A model generated the notes under the pieces. The model made no database searches. It saw only the letters and a program-made list of their open reading frames with translations, and was not told where the DNA came from. Shown here one piece after another: positions 43,338 to 54,115 of a DNA stretch of 64,000 bases. Where the stretch lies: assembly GCA_040954595.2 (NCBI GenBank), contig CM082592.2, forward strand, positions 5,518,001 through 5,582,000, written 5' to 3'. Source of the DNA: Balanoglossus misakiensis. Its lineage: Eukaryota; Hemichordata. A program made the translations under genes and the position numbers. Position 1 is the first letter of the stretch. Each line of letters starts with the position of its first letter.

Positions 43338-43560
43338 CACAAGGACGTAGCAAGGACCCAGACTTCAGTTTCAGAGTCTCGAACACGATTTTTCTGACAA
43401 GGGGTTTCAGTCGGTTTAACAAAAAATGATAAATTATATTAAACGGCGGCTTGTGATTTTACGCCCGAGGATCAATCGCGATCACCTCTTCATTAAAACA
43501 ACGATGTGTGCGAGCTCAGAGCTTATAAATGTCAGAACTGTCAGCGATCAGAGATGAAAG
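43338..43560 (-). promoter_or_regulatory. Probable promoter and 5' UTR of the lyase
   Basis: The region just before the ATG (43337) reads straight into the first coding exon, with no acceptor needed. It is moderately CpG-rich (ATTTTACGCCCGAGGATC, CAATCGCGATC). No TATA box or clear initiator could be assigned. Confidence 0.35.
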
Positions 43561-43720
43561 ATGCCATCTTGTGTGACATTGTAACAGATTTAGATTAGCT
43601 ATTGAATCGCTATTGAAGATTGTCTTGAGAATAAGAAACGGACGTCAAGCACGTACGGATGTAGTGCGCCACACGTGTTCATACGAGCGAACACCTTGTT
43701 TTTACGAGACACGTTCGAAA

Positions 43721-43832
43721 CATACATACATGTACATGTACATACATACATACATACATACATACATACATACATACATACATACATACATACATACATA
43801 CATACATACATACATACATACATACATACATA
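43721..43832. repeat. CATA microsatellite
   Basis: There are 23 perfect CATA units at 43741-43832, preceded by an interrupted stretch CATACATACATGTACATG. Open frames through it encode only His-Thr-Tyr-Ile or Met-Tyr-Val-Cys repeats and are not genes. Confidence 0.97.
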
Positions 43833-46235
43833 ATACATGGTTGAACAAATCAGATACATTCAACAAGGCAAGGTTATTTTATGCAAATTTATTACTTAAC
43901 AAAAATGTTTTACATTATTCTGATTACAAATGTACTGAAGTTGCACCCGTTTCAATACTGTAAAATGTGCAGCATTTTGAAGGTGGGAAGATGTGTTTAG
44001 AATAACCTTGACCCAACAACCCCAGTATATTTTATTTTAAAAAAATTAAGTAAAATTAAAAGCTTTAAGATTTAAAAATATTCAGGTCAAAAAGTGTGCG
44101 TGAGGTTTCAACTTTCATAAATTACAATTATTCTATAATTCACTAGTTTCCCCAATAATGGTTAATAATCCAGTTCTTGATCTTTCTCCAGAATTGATCT
44201 AACCCCAGTGTCCTTATAGTGTTGTTGGATGCCTCAACACAACTTATGTATATAGTAGCGATGCTTTATTTTCCTTGCTCAGTTGTCACATCAAATCAAA
44301 ATGACAGATAAAAATTAGCTACAGAGGAAAAGGAGACAGAGATCCTATCTCTACAGATTCTTAGCTGATCAGATAGTTTGTAAACATGAATAAAAGGTTA
44401 GGAAAAAATGCCTGCCAAGTGTTTCTGAGTTGACTAAGTCCTTCACCCCTTCATGACAACAATTTGGTACAATCCTGCTTGTTTTCCATAGACATGGACC
44501 ACCAAAGTACAGAAAACGGGGGTGAATGGTGTCATTGAATGGAAGAACCAATGATTCAATGCTTTGGCAAAATAACTTCTTGGCAAATAACTGTTCCAGA
44601 GTGAAAATATATCAAGGCATTAGATATTGAATATAACAATAGAAATATGCCATCAAACTTAAAAGGTACATTGACTATTATTTTTCTTTTGTGTAGGTAA
44701 TCATAGAATTCCAAAGTCATATGCTAGCTCTAATCTCTACTTTGTGGACACAAAACCCAGAAAAGAAATTAGCTAAATCATAAATAGATTTTTGTCTTCT
44801 TTTTGCACTTCGTCATCCGAAATTTCAACATTTGATCCTGAGCACTTGACAAAGCAAGGTATCATTAATGTGCGTACATACAACATGCGACTACTGTCCT
44901 AATTATACATTAAGAATAGTCGCGACAAGACATGGACATAGCAACTAATTATCATAAACTTATTCTGTACAGAAATCATATTCACTTCAAATGTCTGAGG
45001 TTATATCGTACTGGAACAAACAATTTGAGTTTTAAAAAGTCAGCAAGAAATATTTTGTATAATTCTGCTGCAAAAGCATAGCAACATGAATGAGTTGACT
45101 TCTATACATACAGCACGTATACGTACCATCACCAAATTCTAAAATTGTCAGAACGCATGCATTGATGTACAAAAACATACATTTTGTCTATTGTATACAA
45201 GCTGTCAAAAAGCTGCATTTATGCGGCTTATATGCAAAAGCTACTCCTCATTGTACATGTAATTCTGTGTAAATATTTTGTTCTTTGCATTACATTTGAA
45301 AAATGGGAATAATAAATAAACTTATGCAAGTCCTCTAACAACCCATTTCAATGTATATTGGAAACAAAAAAAATGCATACAATCTTTATGAAAATATTGA
45401 AGATATGATGCAGTTTTCTTATTCGTGTGTATTGAAGCTTCATGACGCTAGATCACTTGGGTTAAGGATAAGTAAAAAATAGTACTTTTCATGATTAAAC
45501 GTTGTATCAGGCAGTCACTGAGGGCACCCTTTACATTGTAGGCTTTGTGAACAACACTATCTCAATGGTGCAGTCCATTTGACATGATGGCAAACAGAAA
45601 TAATGATTTTGTATCGTAGAAAAAACTGTATAACTTATCATTAATATTGTTATTTGCTCATTTTTGACTACAGACTGGGACTCGTCGTGTTTGCAAACTT
45701 TAAAGGAGTCATGGATATTGCCTATGTCTGTTTTTGCTTCTGGTTTATGCCTATTTTGGCACTTAGATAGTCTGTGACTGACTGTGTCATGGTTTGAAGG
45801 TTTGAGTAGTACTGCCGAGTTACCACAAGCAACTGACACGGGTCTTAACAAAAATAATTACATGTATGCACTCTTTTTGAAAAATCAGTAGAAATCTGGG
45901 CATTCCCTGATACGTTTGATAAAGGGTCTGAGGGAAAGATTTTTTCTTCTTGTGATTTTTGAAAAGATGGGCCTGATTGGAAGATGTCCAAGAGCTAAAC
46001 CTTCAAAAGGTGTTCTATGGAAGCAAATCATAAACACAACTGAATTCCGGCAGTTTTCTTGATAGTCTTGCAGCACCTTTACCAATAATTAAACCTGTGA
46101 CACTTTCCCACTTAGTTAGGGGGTATTTTCTGGCCCCCTTGGGCAATTGAAAAGAAACCCTTGCGAGCTGCCAAGGTTCGGTGGTGTCTCTCGTTTTGTC
46201 CCCCTAGGGGACTCATTAAAAACAAAACGAATGAA
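43833..46235 (-). other. Region between the lyase and transporter genes, mostly transporter 3' UTR
   Basis: No coding exon was recognised. The minus-strand transporter stops at 46236, so its 3' untranslated region extends downward into this stretch. TTTATT at 44259-44264 reads AATAAA on that strand and is one possible poly(A) signal. The sequence is strongly AT-rich. Confidence 0.45.
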
Positions 46236-49200
46236 TTAATTGTAAGAGCTGACACTAGCACCCCGCTGTATGTGGCGAGACGACGGGTCTAAGTAACCGT
46301 TCGTTCTACCGTGTCTGGCGCCGAAGTTTTTTTCATCGTTCTTCTCGTACCTCCGCATGACGAAGTAGAATATCACCAGGGCGACGAGCTGGATGCCGCC
46401 CAGCAGGAAGAAGTAGTACTCCATGCGGCTGTTGTTGATGTTTCCGCCGTCTTTCTTCGCCATCCAGTGGATGTGGGGCGAGGAGACGAGGGTTAAGAGC
46501 AGCCATCCGAACAAGGCGCCTATGCCGCTGGACAGGCAGAAGAGCCCCATGATGAGTCCCTGCATCGATTTGGGCGCCTGGGAGTAAGCGAACTCTAGAC
46601 CTGAAATGGAAAAGTTCAGTGAAAATCTGGCATGTGTTTGTTAATGCAATTGGAATTGGCACAGTTGAAGTCTTAGTAATTCCTGTGGGTTGTTTAGTCT
46701 GTACACATTTTCCAATGTTTACCAAGATAATTACATTATGTTTGCTGTGATTGGGCCACACATACACTCAAACTACTGAGGTTATGTCCAAAGCTTGGTT
46801 ATGGAGACTGCACTCATGATGACCCAGTCAAGCAGTGTGGACCAAACGATAGGATGCTGGGTAAATGACAGGGATGCTGATGCATTGATGTATGAAATGG
46901 GAAAATCTCTCACCTGCGACGCTGGCAAAGACCTCACTGATCCCGATGAGCGTGTACTGGGGGATCTGCCAGAAGATCCACATGTTGGCGGCGTCGTACT
47001 TGGTGTCACTGATGGTCTGCTCCCAGTGGCCGCACTCCCGGTCGAAGAAGCACTCGCGCCGACGCCGCTCTAGGACGCCGGCCGACACCATGGCCAGCAC
47101 GCTGAACACCATGCCGATGCAGATGCGCTTCAGCATGGAGAGGTGGCAGCCGCGCCTGTCCAGACATGGGTACACCAGGCGGTCCATGATGGGGATCAGC
47201 ACCAGCAGGATGACGACGTCGAACAGCGTCAGCCACGCAGCGGGCACCTGTCAATCAAACACCCTCATTAGCATACCGTAGAACGGGAAATTTTCGTGAC
47301 AGGAAATTTTCGCGATATCAACAGAGGCAACAAGTATCAATAAAGCAAGGTTATTTATATAAATTCATCAATAGCAAACTATGGATATGACCAACATATG
47401 GCCACATATCATTTTAGGAATAAATGATGACTATTAGCATAGATGAAGGGTTTTGCGCTGAATAAACCAAACCATTCAGACAGTGTTTTTCTTACCTGAA
47501 AATGTTTACTCGCAGGACCTGTGGTCGGATATCCAGAGTCGTTACGAGATGTAGAATTATCGGGATGGGAGGAAATTTTCATATGCAAACCTTGAATAAG
47601 GAATGTTGTCATTATCTGGGGGGGAAAAAGGAAGAAAACCAATGAAACATTACATTTTGATTAACGCGTGTACTTCCAAGAATTTCGCCGAAACACTCAT
47701 TTACATAAACAGGTCATGTGACCTTGCTTTGGCCAATCAAAAGACATTAATCTGCAAAAGACAGAACATGAGACTTCACCTGGAAGTAGACCATCCAGTA
47801 TGGTATGAGAGCGATGAAGACCGGGAGAATTTTGCTCAGCGCCTTGACGTCTTCAACACTGCTCTCGTGGAAGCAGCCGCCGTATCGGATCTTGGCCATG
47901 TCTAAGAAACTGGGCGGAGGCGTGTCATCGAACGGATGTTCACCCCTGGTGGAGATAATGAGGATTATGATGGATTACACGACTGGCGTACAACGGAGCA
48001 TAGGTGTAGACTAGATCCTGTCTATCAACACAAATTTCTGGGTCTACTACACTAGGCAATAATCACCAGGACTGAAGCAACGTGCATTGATGAAGTATTA
48101 ACCCTAACGCTGCCAAGTCAGTATGAACTGGTTTGATTTCCAGGGTGCCTAGAATCCGGGCTCCCAGGCCTGTTAGGCTGCCAAGTGTGTGTTAATCAGT
48201 AGGGCCTATACAAGACCCTCAGACCAATACAGTACAAACCAGTATGATTTGGTACATTTTTCAGGGGGCTCAGACTGCCAAGTGTGTCTAAGTACGTATG
48301 AGAGCCATGTCAAGACAGTCAAAATACGTTTCAGAAGAAAAAGTGGCAAATACGTATTTTAAGGGACTTGACACTCTAACCAGATACATGTATGACCCCC
48401 GGTAGCAATAGGGTTAAGGGAGACAGACACTCACTGATCATGCAGGTAGTCTCGCCTGCGACTTCGGTTCCTGAAGGCGGTGCAGATGATCCGGCACGTG
48501 TTGGTCAGCACGCTTCCGGCCGGCTTCTTCACCAGGTAGCAGCACCGTCCCAGCACAAAGACGACGAACGCCAGACCCGCGGCCACGGCCGGAATGAGGA
48601 ACCCCCGATAGAAGTCCACGTTCTGCTGGATGTAGACCACCAGGCCCAGGGCTATCAGCGACCCCAGGTTGATCGACCAGTAGTACCAGTTGAAGAAGGC
48701 CCGGGTCACCTCGGGTCCTTCTGTTTTCACCTGTGTCAGAGACGCCAATGGCAATGTATTAGACAAGAGAGTTTCCATTCAATATCCATAACTGATGGCA
48801 CATGTGTACACCCGACCCAAGTCTGGAATGTTGCTACTGTACAGTGTCAGAAACATGTCATTATGGACAGTCACACCTCTCTAGTCAGGACACCTCTCTA
48901 TTAAGGACATATCTTGTGGTCCCAGAGATGTCCTTAAATAGACATGTTTCACTGTATATATATTGTACATGTAGATGAATCCATGCAAACCAGATTAGAC
49001 TTCGACAATAGACATACATTTAGCTGATAATGAACAAAAATTCTAATTCATGATTAAACTTAACTAGGAATGTTGAGCGTAGGAAGTTGAGCCAATACAA
49101 GACATTGAAGTAGATTTATATCTATTTCATCATGCAAAGTTTATTAATGAGTTTTGTTAATTACTAGTATTACATTCTGGTGAATATCCATACTTCGGAT

Positions 49201-51891
49201 CATGTTCTGATTTTGCTCAAAAACACTCAGGAGGAAATAATGCTTGCACATTTTTGAATGTACTTCCCTCCAGGTGTAGTCAAGAGTCTTTGGCAACAAA
49301 AACATTTATCATGTTTTTGTTTCACTTTTATGACTAAGAATGGCTACACCTACACACTACACCATAAACACTTCAATGCACACGTACACACTACAACATA
49401 AACAGGTCTGTAGGCGTACAATGCAGATGTGAACTGTATTGTATTATAACTGATTCATACTGACTGGATTGATATCTGAGTCATCACTGTCATTTGATAA
49501 AGAAAAACACTGCGACATGTAACTTTTCAACTTCCTGCCAAACTGCTGATATCAATCATGACCCACCACAATACACCACTGGCATTGTGACACACTATAT
49601 ATGATACAATATATACTTTTCACATGCTATGTATTTAGGGACTTCATAAGTTTTTTGTCATTAATTTTACAGATTTGAAATCATAATTACGTTTGTACAC
49701 TACTTCACGTTTCAACAATGAACAGATCCTTGAATGTCAACTGCGTAAACAGCATGACCTCAAAAGTAATAATTTCAATTGCATAAAAATTACAACCTCA
49801 AAACTATCAAAAGTAATAATGACAATTGCATAATCAGTATGACCTCAAAAGTAAATATAGATATTTTTTATGAAAAATCCTTCATTGCAACCTTCATTTG
49901 AAAAAATACATCTTTGTAATCAGGCAATGTGGATGGTTTATAGTCCCAAAATTTCTGATTGAGGATATACAACCGAACATTCTTTCACTTTCTCTATGAG
50001 CACGTAAGAATGATCAGGGAAACACAAAGAACCCCTTGTTGTCTGTCACGTGGGTACAATGTAGAACAGTCGATCGGTTTTCTCTGTTGAGCAATTGGGG
50101 AGTATTGGCTACTAACTTTTGATTTAGGGGAAAACAATGGACACTCATTATCATAACAATAGCTTATACTGTTATGCAAATTACCCCAAAGGTACCAGGA
50201 ATTCCTGGAAAGAATCTGTTCAGAAAAAAATGCTCAGTCAGTCACTTTCTGTTTGACATGAATTGGAGGAAAGTCCAAATTACTGACGCGTGTCCCTTTC
50301 AACAGCTGCATCACAACAACCATATCGCCTGACCACACTTGTCAAAAATAAACACAGGGTCAGGTGACCTTGACCCCTGCTGGCCACAGAAACAATACAA
50401 GGTTGCTGACGTCCTGTACTATTATTGCAAGGTAAATACTAGTACACACACAACTACAGCAAGTGGACCTCTATACTGCTGACAGGTGTACAAACACGTA
50501 CATGCATAAAACGGATATAAAATACGATATTAACATTAATTTTCAAACTCAGATTACCGGAGTCATTTTGTGGTGGTAGTTCCCCTGGAAATACCCACTT
50601 GCTGCACAAGGTCTCATGTCATTGATTCTTCGTGTCTGAGGTGAAATGTACACTAGTTCCCCATCCACTTACCAGCATCTGTTGCAAATTGCAACCCACA
50701 TTGGTTTTTAAAATGTACATGTACAAATCTCTCTTGAAGTTATTCAAACTTTTCAGGACTTTCCAGGGGCGGGGAGGATGCCAAATGAAAACTATTTGAG
50801 CTGTTGTACGTCCATGCACACCATGGGCCATGACCATCGATTTTTCCATCAGTCCAGTTGATAAGAAACAGTGATTGTATAAATTGCTGTCAGTCTCAGT
50901 TGATAAAACTTTGTCAGTTGTCACTACATCATGTACATTTACAATACAGCTACATGTATTGCTGTAACTTACTAGTGTCAGTGGATGTCAAGAAAGAATG
51001 CTACCCTACACTTGCACACACACATTAGTTATAAGATGACAATCTTGCCTTGGTCGACGTTGTTTCGTTTGGGTCGGGGCTAAACCCCTCTTTCCTAAAA
51101 TGTCATGGCCAGTACACAATGGGCAATCATTCATGGTCAACTGGTTTACCATCTTACGGGGTAAACCAGCAGAGGGAAAGTGTAACAGATGACCAGAACA
51201 GAGTGAAACTTAAAGAAATGAAACTAAATTCTACGGCCTTTGAACATTAGGAAAAGAAAGAAAGCTTCACCTGGTCAGCTCCAAACGGTGCAAGGTTAGC
51301 TCGCACCGATCCTGCGCCGATGGAAATGATGAAGAGGGCCAAAAACACGGCCCATGCACAATACTCGTCAAACATGGTCCAAGTCCACGTATCTGGCCCT
51401 GGAGGTGAAATACTTGACGGTGTCACATTGTCTCTGTCGACTATAATGTCATACCATTCCGATGAGGTTGGGACCGTTTCTCCACACATTTCAGACAAGA
51501 AATCGGTGTGTTTGGGCTCACTTCCGTACCCGAGAAAGGGCAGAAACGCGATCCCGATCATGTAAATGACGAAGCTAATCGCGACAGTTTTGAACCTTCC
51601 CAAAGTTGTGTCGGCGAACCAGCCACACAGCACCGACATGACGTACATCAGCCCGTACACGAAAAACAGCGCACTGGCCGCATTCTGCGCCAGCCAGTCG
51701 AACGGTGTGTGGTTGAGAAACAGTACCAGGTTGGCGGTCGCCCCGTAGAAAGCGACTCTTTCGAGGCACTCCGTCACCAAGACGCAGGTGCACGAAAAGA
51801 TTCGCCGCGTCTTCGAGCGATACACGGAAACGTCGCCGCTGTCCACGCTGCGTTGCTGCGAAAGCAGCGGCCTCTTCTCTCTTTCCTCCAT
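46236..51891 (-). CDS. SLC15A4: Proton-coupled histidine/peptide transporter, SLC15A3/A4 type (6 exons)
   Basis: Member of the POT/PTR family that moves histidine, di- and tripeptides with protons out of endolysosomes. Exons: 51891-51271, 48730-48435, 47945-47780, 47615-47496, 47247-46914, 46600-46236. Phases agree throughout, giving 1,902 bases or 633 aa (human SLC15A4 577). The acidic N terminus EEREKRPLL holds a dileucine sorting signal (L9-L10), as in human SLC15A4. [10 protein letters not shown] (E41, E44, R45) is the ExxER proton-coupling motif of helix 1. FGADQ and [12 protein letters not shown] (about 219-230) are the PTR signatures. PYWMVYFQ and AAWLTLFD, then [20 protein letters not shown], follow in human order. 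The extra length lies in a long luminal loop in exon 1 (with one NVT sequon) and in cytosolic loops. It equally represents the common ancestor of SLC15A3 and SLC15A4. Confidence 0.94.
48865..48956. repeat. Interspersed repeat in transporter intron 1
   Basis: The unit combines GTCACACCTCTCTAGTCAGG, GACACCTCTCTATTAAGGAC, GGTCCCAGAGATGTCC and TTAAATAGACATG. The internal near-repeats of CACCTCTCTA and the mirrored GGACAT/ATGTCC give it a foldback character. I recall repeats of this style in several invertebrate genomes, but cannot name a database family. Confidence 0.55.
49750..49855. repeat. About 2.5 tandem copies, 44-46 bp period
   Basis: Copies of a unit like ATGACCTCAAAAGTAATAAT followed by CAATTGCATAA begin near 49753, 49794 and 49839. 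They are diverged by small insertions. The array lies in intron 1 of the transporter gene. Confidence 0.65.
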
Positions 51892-52110
51892 ACTTCACGA
51901 CAAGACACGCTAAATCGGTCCTCCTGTACCTCTAGACACACGACAGGGAGTCAATTTCGCAGAAATTTCGACAAACTTTGTGGATCTCCGTCAGCTGAAA
52001 AGTATCTCAGTCGCCATGTTGTTGTGTGTGAGTCATGTGATTCATTCAATGCAAATCGTGGTGACCCGTGTGACCTTCGACGCGTGTGTCATCACATGAC
52101 AAGAACGTCA
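51892..52110 (-). promoter_or_regulatory. Transporter promoter with YY1-type motif and two M-box E-boxes
   Basis: On the minus strand, CAACATGGCGAC (plus-strand 52011-52022) is a good YY1-type core promoter motif 120 bp before the ATG, a typical place for a transcription start. TCATGTGA (52033-52040) and TCACATGA (52092-52099) are an inverted pair of M-box E-boxes of the kind bound by MITF/TFEB/TFE3. Those factors drive endolysosomal genes, which fits the product. Function is inferred, not shown. Confidence 0.5.
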
Positions 52111-54115
52111 CAGCTTTCGTAACACCCCCGTGGTTCGTCAATGTTCACTTCCCATTGTATTGCAAACGTGGGAGGATTGAATTATTTATAGTATAACGAG
52201 TTCATTCAACAGTTCCCTTCGAATTTTGCCTGGTAGAGGATGCAAGTGCCATGAAATTACAGTGAACCACGTGTATCCGACATCCAAGATTTTATGGCCT
52301 ACTAAATGTCTAAGTTTGTGTGAAAAACAATCAACAAGCAGGCAAAAACAACGTATAGTATTGTACAAAATTTAATGCTCAATTATTAAGTTGCCAGATA
52401 AATCCAAACATTGCTTCGTTCCATTGTACATGAATAAAAATGAGGCATTTAAATTCTAAACTAAAAATTTAACAGCCTGTAGGTTACAGTAGCCTGACAA
52501 TTTTGAGGCTTCGTCTTGTGGATTATTTCATGTTTGCTTCGTTGAAAAGAAAGCACGTCGATTAATACACCCATACACCCCATGCATAATTCGTGCGAAA
52601 CAAATTATTCGCATTCGTAAAGCAGTGTTATTTCGTAAAATATATTAATACACTTTGTCAAGAGTTGCACTGTCACTCATTTACATGCAAGTCGAGTCGA
52701 GTCGTGACATGTTCAACAACAAGTAATGATAGCCATCTCCGCATTCATGTCGCAGGACTGGCGGTACTAAACAAACGGTAAACGAATTTCAGAAATATTT
52801 GTGGGAACACTTTCATTCATCCAAAATGTGGATTGGCCACACCAACATCGTACTACTGAACAACCACCTTGAACCGAAACACTACATGCAAATAATGTAA
52901 TCACGCCACTAGCGTTGGCTTGAAAATTACTTTGTTTTTTAAGGCAGTGCTATCCGCTCCGCTAACTTGAACAGCGTCAGCACCGAACGTAATTTGCGCG
53001 ATTGAAATTTCTCACAGGAAGACGACTCTGCACCTCATTAAACTGAATATTTACTAACCATCTGAAAATATAATATTAATAATACTGAGTAAATCATGTA
53101 CATCCACAGAAGCCTATATTTCAGGCGCCTCACAAACACATCTCTTTGGCAGTAATTAATGTAAATTGTAAAATGTAGTAATTGATCTTGTCCTGTCCTG
53201 TTATTGGCATTATAAAGCTCGTGAACTTCACTAGCTCTTCCTTTGGTATTATTTCTTTAACGTATGACGGTCAATTTCAGTCATACAACTATTAATACTT
53301 TGCGATATGTATTTAATGCCCCGTATACTCATGTACTTAATTCAAGACTGTCCTCAAAGGAGAGATTGGGAATCGGGATTTTGTCTGTCTTTTTAACAAC
53401 GAGCAAATTTTCATCTTGAGGAACTTGACATGCGGGGCTTTAATATCAAGCACCCTCTCCCACCCGAAAAGGGTTTAAGTGTCTAAGTGTTCGAATGACC
53501 GTGTGATGGTGCACTTTTGTGATTGGCTTTTTGTTTTTAATTTTCCATGGTAACTTTGGTTAAATTTCAAATTGTGCACCAACGAATGCACTGACTCACT
53601 CATAGCCACTGACCGCCCATCCAGTAGGTGCGCGCTATCACGCTTCCGAACGTGAACAGTCACATCACGCGGTTCGCAATCTTTCGTTTGAGGGTAGACC
53701 CGAAAAATATACTTATCTCTTCAGTTATGATTTAAAAAGTGTCATTATATTTGATTTGCACCGTCGGAAAGTTAATTATGCTCAAAAAGTGGTGCGTAGA
53801 CGAGTGAAGACCGTTTCCTTTGAATAACGCATACAATCGAGGAACACCGCACAAAGTTAAAATCGCAAAAATACTCAGGCTTGCACGATTCAAATGATCC
53901 AAGCTGGCGCCTTATTTCAGTTTAAACGCGTAAACATCGACGCCATATAAAATACTGAGACGAAGTCCTCAACACTGCAATCGTAACAGCACCGCTGGGA
54001 ATATATATTACGTCATCGGACGGTGTCCGTTTTTTGCTTTATGCTATAGTCGCATTTTAAAGTCAATTCCACAATTTGTACACACGATCGAGGAGAGTTC
54101 CCGGTCTTGTAAGAG
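52111..54115. other. Intergenic region between dehydrogenase and transporter genes
   Basis: No coding exon was recognised on either strand. The 3' untranslated end of the dehydrogenase should occupy the upper part (its stop is at 54116). The DNA is AT-rich with no clear repeat. Confidence 0.5.

Noticed and set aside
43599-43963. Open frames of 86 and 116 aa over the CATA microsatellite
   Set aside because: Their length comes from the repeat having no stop codons in these frames, and the translation is a simple four-residue repeat.
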